NCBI GenBank assembly: GCA_037139695.1
Contig: JBAXFX010000011.1
Span: 1 to 25,988, forward strand
DNA: 25,988 nt
Direction: 5' to 3'
From: JAAXTX01 sp037139695
Lineage (GTDB): Bacteria; Patescibacteriota; Minisyncoccia; Moranbacterales; UBA1568
The notes under the pieces are model-generated. The model saw only the letters and a program-made list of their open reading frames with translations, ran no database searches and was not told the origin of the DNA. The translations under genes were made by a program, and so were the position numbers. This document shows positions 20,533 through 25,988 of the stretch, in pieces. How positions within the stretch are numbered: position 1 is the stretch's first letter; every line of letters starts with the position of its first letter.

Positions 20533-23500
20533 TTAGGCATTCCCGTTCAGGCGACGTCGCATGAAGATGGCGATGGCTCCCCCGCCGAGGCCGATCAGGA
20601 TAATCCACATCCAGATGGAACCCCAGAATCCGCCACCGGTCTGTGTGTCCGCACCAAGAACCGTTCCCTGACCATTCGTTCCACCGGAAGGCTGCGTGCC
20701 ACCCGTCGTTCCTTCCACGGTCGATGAACCAGGCTGCGGTGTTTCGGTCGTGGCCGGTTGCCCCTCAGATGCCGGCGCCGGCTCCGTCCCTACGACCTCA
20801 CCCCTTGCAACGGTCCCATTGACCGGAATGGTAATCTTGACCACCTCGGCATCGCTCTCATTCCCGACGGAATCGTGCGATACCAGCTTATAGTAGTAGG
20901 TCTTCCCGGGAATCACGTTGTCGTCGACATACGTCTCGTCGTTCTTGTCCTGCTTCGCGACGCGTGAGCCGCTGTCCATCGTGAAGTGCCGGGTCGCTCC
21001 TCGATAGATATACACCTTCTCGATATCACTATCCTTAGCATCCCACGTCAACAAGACATCCTTAGTCAATGGACGGTACGTTGCATCGAGGTCTTTCACT
21101 TCATCCGGATTGGTCGTGTCCTCGACCGTCAGCGTCCCGCCGACATACCCGAAGGCATAGTTATTATCAATCCCTCCCGAACAGATGATTGGATAGGTAC
21201 CGATCTCCGTATGCAAGACGGACACCGTACACGTCGGCGGCGTGTCGATCACCGAAGCGGTCTCACCGTCCACGAACCCTTCGTACGCGAAGGTGAATGT
21301 CGGATCCGCATCCCCATATTCATTCGTGATGTTATCAGCCGTCACGGTGAGATCGGCCTTGCCGATAGTATCATCGACCGTGCCGGAATCGTTGTTGTAG
21401 TTTCCAGTCACATCCGTGAAGGTCCACGCATCACCGGAATAGTCGCCGGCATCGGTATGGATTGTTCCAGACAAGTCCAACCCGCCAAGAGCATCCTCGA
21501 CACCACCGACGCCCGTGCATGTTCCTGTTGCGGTGTGAGAAAGACCGTCATATGTCACATCGTACGATATGACCGAACAATCAGCGCCAGCTTTTTCGAT
21601 ATGATCATGAACGGTTCCGCTTTGGCTTATATAGTTGGCATTCACAAATGACCAAGCATCTTCTGGGTAATCGCCGGCATTCGTGCGTATCGTACCAGAA
21701 AGATCGACACTACCACTCAAGTCCGTGTCCGTTCCGACTCCGCTCGCGACAACCGTTGCGGTATGCGCATCTCCATCGTACGTTACCGAGTACGGAGTGA
21801 CGACGACCGTTGCGATGGCAGGCGTAATGCCGAAGTCTTTCGAATCAGAACTCCCCGTATGGTTTCCATCGCCACCATAGGTATAACTCGCATTGGCAGT
21901 TCCGACATCCGTATTAGCCGTATAACTCGGTGTCGGCGCCAGGGAAAGTCCACCGACGCCGGTCACGGAAACCGTGCATGGTGTTTGTGCTCCAGATGTG
22001 TAGACGACCGAGGCTGGGCAGGAAATAGCAGTAACAGATGAAGCCTTATTAATAATAATGTTTACATCACCGCTCTGATCGTTATAATCGGCATTCGAGA
22101 ATGTCCAATGAGCTGTGCCACCGGTAACATCGGTGAACGAAGAACCAAGACTAACCGAACCGCTCAAGTCCGCTCCCCCGACGCCCGTTGCCGTACCGAT
22201 AGTCGAACCATGAGGAGTGCCATCATACGTACCGGTATACCCATTCACTATGATAGTCGCATCAGCCTTATTGATCGTATCCGTGATCGTTGTTGAAGCG
22301 ATATTGTTGTAATTGGAGGCTCCGGTGAATGACCATGAGTCGGTATTGTACGTACCGGCATCGGTATGGGTCGTATTCAATGACACCGTACCGACCGTCG
22401 CATCAGTCTCACCGTTTACACCGACGATGGATGCGACCGTTGCCGTATGGGCATTGCCGTCATACGTAACGGTGTACGGATTGATCGTGACGGTAGCATC
22501 GGCTTTCGTGATGATACCTGTCGTATTTGTATGAGTGGTTACAGCGTAATTCCCTCCACTATTGCCATCATTGACCGTGTAAGCGGAAACGGAAAGCGTT
22601 TTCCCGGTACCCACATCTTTGGTGTCGTAGGTCTCGGCAAGACCCGTGACCGTATCGGTACTTCCTACAAGACCAGCCACATTCGGAGTAGCTCCTGCCG
22701 TTACGCCACCGTCATAGACTTTCGAATCCGTCTGCGCCGTAATGGAAAGCGGTGCCTGTGAAATGGTCGCCGTAAGTACCGGTTGCGTCAAGGTATAACC
22801 GGAAGCATCGTCGCCTATGAGTGAGAGTCCGGAAACCAAGACATTCTTGCCTGAGCCTACGTTCTTATTCGTAAATGCCCCGACAGCTGTTCCTGAAAGC
22901 GTGACGCTATCACCCGAAATCACACCGACAAGTACTCCCGTGCCGGAGAGTGTCGCGTCCGTCGTGCTGTCATAAGTCTTGTCACTTGCCGAAAGACCGG
23001 AAACCGTCAGACTTGAAGGGGTTATCTCTCCGTTTAAACTATTGACGAACGTAACGGCATAATTATTTCCGCTATTACCATCACTTACCGAGCCGACAGG
23101 GATAAGCGTTTTCCCGGTGCCGACAGTCTTGACGCTATAGTGTTCCGTGAAATTTTCAGTATCCCCGGGAGCGACTTGGGTAACGGAGGTGGCTGTCGGT
23201 ATCGCGAGCGCCGTTACGCCACCGTCGTATGCTTTTGAATTTGCGGAAGCGGTCACGGTTATCGCCCGCGTTGTTATTTCACCTGTTGTCACTACATAAT
23301 TAACTGGCTTACTGTATTTATCGGCATCAGCCCCACTCAGCGTATAAACAACCGTAATTGTTTTTCCGGTGCCAACATTTTTCGTATCATAAGTCGCAAC
23401 AGCGCTGACCGTCACGGTATCCCCGGGGATAAGTCCACTTAAAGTACCGGCCGTCACTGCTAGATTATTATTGCCATCGTAAGGCTTTGAAAGGGTCAAC

Positions 23501-25332
23501 GACTGGGTCGGGATAGTGAGCGGAATCCGCACAACCTGTGTCAAAACGGCAGAAGTACTTGAATCATAATTACCACTCAGGCTGTCTGCATTATATACCG
23601 CGGTAATTGAATGACTTCCGCCAAGAAGTGCGCTTGCCAGAAACGTTGCGGTTGCCGAAGAACCACTTCCACTCAATGTTCCAGTTCCTAGCGTCACTGA
23701 CTCATCTTTAAAAGTAACCGTGCCAGTCGGCGTAACACCTGAGCCAGTTACAGTCGCAGTAAAAGTAACCGGATCCCCAGAATTCGATGGGTTTACGCTT
23801 GAAAAGACTGAGGTCGTTGAAGACACGGTATAATAGACTTTCATTCGTATATTATCGACATTTATTGCCTTACTATTAGTACCAGCACTGCGCACTGCAG
23901 AAAATACCACACCTGAAGTTGCGCTATTTAAGTCTGAAGGACTCCATGTGCCAGGTGCTCCCCATTTATCAGTCGGGCTACCATAAGTAACAGTATGTTC
24001 CGTGTTTTGCCAACAGCCAGCTCCAGTAGCAGGTGAGCTACAACTCGTGAAACCCGTGCCAGATGTAAGCGCATGATTTGTGCCTACTATCGTACCGCTC
24101 TTTACCAAATACACACCGCTATCTTTCACTGAAGTTGATGTAGTACTTCTCTCAACCGTTACTTCGATTCCATTAATGGTAGCACCAAGTGGAACACTGA
24201 GTCCGAAGTCAGTGACCTTTAAATACTGTGAGGTTTCTGGTGAAGCTGTGCCTGGACTAGTAAAGACTGCATAATTATCATCTGAAACTTTTGCATAATC
24301 AGGATTTGCCCAAGCGAAACTCCCCGCCAGAGCATCAGTAGCATCATTTGCGGCAACGTTCGGATCAGCTACTACGAATATCGTGAAGTGATCCAACTTA
24401 GCGCTCACCGAATCGGTTTTTGTTGTTACGTCCGTTTTGGCAACAGCATCGGCGTTGTCCAATCCGGCTATGTCTTCGGCAAACTTGATCTGCACATCCT
24501 GCCGGTCCTTCGGTTTTGGCAAAGTCATCGTGTACGTAAAAGTTCCATCAGCCATGTCGGATGTGATGTCATACGCCTTATTTGAAAGCGCGTGCAGACT
24601 CGCGACCTGTTCATCGGTCAACGTGATTTCCTCGATCGAAAGTTTGCCGGGATTGTCCGGGAGCTTGGTGAATGTCACCGTCACCTGGTCATTTTGCGGA
24701 GCAATATAGGTCTTGCCAAGCACGACCGCACTCCCGGTCGTCTGCTTATTGCCGTCCGAAACCCATTCCGGAATCGGAAGAATCCGCTCAGTCGTCGCCT
24801 CGCCCGCAGCCTCCACGGTCGGTGTGGTCGGCAATGTGCCTGCGGAATCGACAGCAGGAGTCAGATCCGGAATGTTTGACGCAGTAGAATCCGAAGGAGC
24901 CGGAACTCCGACTACCGGAGCAACTGCCGGATCGGTCGAAGAAGGTGCCGGTTGTTCATCGGTGGAAGCCGGCGAGACCGGGTCCAGAACGGGAGCCGGA
25001 GCCTCGGTAGACGTAGGCACGACCGGATACACGCTTGGCACTTCCGCCGGAGCAGGCGTTTCCGGAGCCGGATCGGCAACCTTCGTTTCAGCGGGTTTCG
25101 GATCAGCTTTCGGCTCCTCTTTCGGCGCCTCTGCCGGCGCGGGAGCCGATACCGCATCCGTCGTCACAGCCACGTCCTCGGCATGAGCCGTCATGAATCC
25201 GGCAACGGCTAGGTTCATACCGGACACAGAGAACGCCATCACCGGCATCATCACGATAGCTAACACCCGCTTCCCGATCCGAAGCCTCTTTTCCCACGAC
25301 AGCCGCTCCGCTGTCCGATCTATCCGTTTCAT
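20533..25332 (-). CDS. Giant surface protein with Ig-like, YDG, MBG-like and Fn3 repeats
   Basis: This 1599-residue protein is exported and membrane-anchored. A signal peptide ends near AHA-ED (residue 51). A Pro/Ala-rich spacer covers 55-185. A domain at 183-322 (IPEWVSDGNKQ to LDHFTIFVV) is followed by a beta-rich domain (325-503) and an Ig-like domain (504-602). Four YDG-type repeats lie at about 604-688, 689-772, 774-858 and 860-942. MBG-like repeats (TVTYDGNAHTATV) run from 943 to 1326, an MBG-type domain from 1327 to 1403 and an Fn3 domain from 1408 to 1502. A Gly/Thr/Pro-rich linker, one transmembrane helix (1570-1590) and the basic tail MRRRLNGNA follow. All eight cysteines come in four close pairs: 431/440, 1105/1119, 1252/1272 and 1368/1384. 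I infer a stalk-like adhesin or cell-surface fibre. ATG 25332 has the ribosome site AAGGA 8 bases upstream. Confidence 0.9.
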   Translation of the reverse strand: MKRIDRTAERLSWEKRLRIGKRVLAIVMMPVMAFSVSGMNLAVAGFMTAHAEDVAVTTDAVSAPAPAEAPKEEPKADPKPAETKVADPAPETPAPAEVPSVYPVVPTSTEAPAPVLDPVSPASTDEQPAPSSTDPAVAPVVGVPAPSDSTASNIPDLTPAVDSAGTLPTTPTVEAAGEATTERILPIPEWVSDGNKQTTGSAVVLGKTYIAPQNDQVTVTFTKLPDNPGKLSIEEITLTDEQVASLHALSNKAYDITSDMADGTFTYTMTLPKPKDRQDVQIKFAEDIAGLDNADAVAKTDVTTKTDSVSAKLDHFTIFVVADPNVAANDATDALAGSFAWANPDYAKVSDDNYAVFTSPGTASPETSQYLKVTDFGLSVPLGATINGIEVTVERSTTSTSVKDSGVYLVKSGTIVGTNHALTSGTGFTSCSSPATGAGCWQNTEHTVTYGSPTDKWGAPGTWSPSDLNSATSGVVFSAVRSAGTNSKAINVDNIRMKVYYTVSSTTSVFSSVNPSNSGDPVTFTATVTGSGVTPTGTVTFKDESVTLGTGTLSGSGSSATATFLASALLGGSHSITAVYNADSLSGNYDSSTSAVLTQVVRIPLTIPTQSLTLSKPYDGNNNLAVTAGTLSGLIPGDTVTVSAVATYDTKNVGTGKTITVVYTLSGADADKYSKPVNYVVTTGEITTRAITVTASANSKAYDGGVTALAIPTATSVTQVAPGDTENFTEHYSVKTVGTGKTLIPVGSVSDGNSGNNYAVTFVNSLNGEITPSSLTVSGLSASDKTYDSTTDATLSGTGVLVGVISGDSVTLSGTAVGAFTNKNVGSGKNVLVSGLSLIGDDASGYTLTQPVLTATISQAPLSITAQTDSKVYDGGVTAGATPNVAGLVGSTDTVTGLAETYDTKDVGTGKTLSVSAYTVNDGNSGGNYAVTTHTNTTGIITKADATVTINPYTVTYDGNAHTATVASIVGVNGETDATVGTVSLNTTHTDAGTYNTDSWSFTGASNYNNIASTTITDTINKADATIIVNGYTGTYDGTPHGSTIGTATGVGGADLSGSVSLGSSFTDVTGGTAHWTFSNADYNDQSGDVNIIINKASSVTAISCPASVVYTSGAQTPCTVSVTGVGGLSLAPTPSYTANTDVGTANASYTYGGDGNHTGSSDSKDFGITPAIATVVVTPYSVTYDGDAHTATVVASGVGTDTDLSGSVDLSGTIRTNAGDYPEDAWSFVNANYISQSGTVHDHIEKAGADCSVISYDVTYDGLSHTATGTCTGVGGVEDALGGLDLSGTIHTDAGDYSGDAWTFTDVTGNYNNDSGTVDDTIGKADLTVTADNITNEYGDADPTFTFAYEGFVDGETASVIDTPPTCTVSVLHTEIGTYPIICSGGIDNNYAFGYVGGTLTVEDTTNPDEVKDLDATYRPLTKDVLLTWDAKDSDIEKVYIYRGATRHFTMDSGSRVAKQDKNDETYVDDNVIPGKTYYYKLVSHDSVGNESDAEVVKITIPVNGTVARGEVVGTEPAPASEGQPATTETPQPGSSTVEGTTGGTQPSGGTNGQGTVLGADTQTGGGFWGSIWMWIILIGLGGGAIAIFMRRRLNGNA

Positions 25333-25370
25333 ATGATTGGTCCTTACTGGTTATACATTTATGAATATAG

Positions 25371-25405
25371 AAAAACGACTCAGAGTAAAAGACTCGAAGT
25401 CGTTT
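25371..25405 (-). terminator. Terminator-like hairpin in the leader of the giant protein gene
   Basis: On the minus strand AAACGACT (25405-25398) pairs with AGTCGTTT (25380-25373). An inner GAGT/ACTC stem and a T-run follow. It lies about 40 bases upstream of the ATG and downstream of the best candidate promoter, so it may act as an attenuator. It could also end a transcript from beyond the right edge. Confidence 0.55.
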
Positions 25406-25547
25406 GGGGCTGGGGGGAAAAATCCTAAGACTTTTCGTTCCGTTGTCCATATTCCTTGTTTACACAAGAAAATGTCGCGGGAGGGACCACATATATTCAG
25501 TTGTCTCTCCTCAGGCAATCCGTCAGACAAAAGCTAACGGTGAGGCA

Positions 25548-25575
25548 AACGTATCACTTTGAAATATTTTGTCAA
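25548..25575 (-). promoter_or_regulatory. Candidate promoter of the giant surface protein gene
   Basis: On the minus strand a perfect -35 TTGACA (25575-25570) is followed after 16 bases by a weak -10 TACGTT (25553-25548). The leader to ATG 25332 would be about 210 bases and would include the terminator-like hairpin. A second start site after the hairpin (TATATT near 25365) is possible but has no good -35. Confidence 0.4.
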
Positions 25576-25988
25576 GTTACCATGTACTTAAAAACGTGTT
25601 CTTATACGATATTGATATCGTTTTTTGGCTTATAATTGGTCTTTCAACATTTCTGACTTCCCGTTGGATTTTCCACTCCGATCGGTTCTTTTTATGCGGA
25701 TCGGGACGGGAAATTTCGGATCATACGCAATACATGGTTCTGAGTCTTAAAAGTCTCTTTATAAGCATCCTTCATATTCCAACCCCTCCTGTCCTCCCCT
25801 TAGGATAAGGGGAGAGAACGTTCTTTTTTCGCTTGTACACTATCCAGAGTCTCCCTCTTTGTCCCAAAGAGGGACTGATTCCGATAACGAAAGGAATCAG
25901 GGAGATTGGGATGAGTAGGAGCAAGTTATATGGAAAGTATTTCGATTCTATATCTTTATTGAGAACCCATTATTGCGTATGACCCGAA
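25576..25988. other. Right-edge region without a credible gene
   Basis: No reading frame here looks like a protein. The region is AT-rich with GC-rich palindromic islands: CTCCCCTTA-GGA-TAAGGGGAG (25794-25814), TCCCTCTTTG-TCC-CAAAGAGGGA (25852-25874) and directly after it CTGATTCC/GGAATCAG (25875-25900). These are perfect stems with short loops, like those at 15353-15385 and 20386-20402. The tandem pair at 25852-25900 looks like a small structured element. No promoter or terminator is clear. Confidence 0.6.

Noticed and set aside
20986..21651. 221-codon open frame opposite the giant surface protein gene
   Set aside because: It is antisense to repeat-domain coding sequence and has no recognisable features.
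25569..25808. 79-codon open frame at the right edge
   Set aside because: It has no ribosome site or family resemblance, and its end runs into a palindromic element (CCCCTTA).

Overview
The window looks like a chromosomal segment from a Candidate Phyla Radiation (Patescibacteria) bacterium, most likely of the Parcubacteria group. The evidence is the gene set: a VirD4/TraG-like ATPase paired with a DUF8128-type membrane protein, an FtsB-like protein beside a membrane-anchored parvulin, a sigma-region-4/HARE-HTH protein, a conserved protein of a type I associate with these bacteria, and a very large Ig/YDG/MBG-repeat surface protein with a C-terminal membrane anchor. The tRNA does not encode CCA. 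TGA behaves as a stop codon, so the recoded Gracilibacteria/Absconditabacteria code is not supported. Placement below CPR level is inference.

Layout. Bases 1-565 (minus) are the start of a secreted repeat protein running off the left edge. A small minus-strand gene (731-988) and a terminator follow. From 9096 down to 1220 lies a minus-strand cluster: sigma-r4/HARE regulator, DUF8128 protein, VirD4/TraG-like ATPase, a 37-residue membrane protein, FtsB-like protein, PpiC/SurA-like foldase and HtrA protease. It is mainly an envelope, division and protein-quality-control block. A divergent intergenic region (9097-9518) holds two facing promoters and a heptamer tandem array. On the plus strand come a conserved CPR protein, a GtrA-like membrane protein, a terminator and dnaX, which carries a candidate programmed-frameshift site.

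Bases 12883-14000 hold no protein gene. They contain a tRNA-Gln(TTG) followed by five structured repeat units. Each unit starts with an inverted copy of the tRNA 3' end. This is the most unusual part of the window.

Bases 14028-20272 (plus) encode a SAM methyltransferase, an HD-domain hydrolase, an EamA transporter, an AAA/DUF4143 ATPase, a small Cys-rich protein, DsbB and a GT-C glycosyltransferase. A structured 104-bp palindromic element and a bidirectional terminator separate these from the 1599-residue surface protein (20533-25332, minus). The exported proteins, the foldase, HtrA, DsbB and the glycosyltransferase fit together as a system for making and folding surface proteins. The surface protein has exactly four close pairs of cysteines, which fits the nearby DsbB. 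The last 650 bases hold no convincing gene, only leader and hairpin elements.
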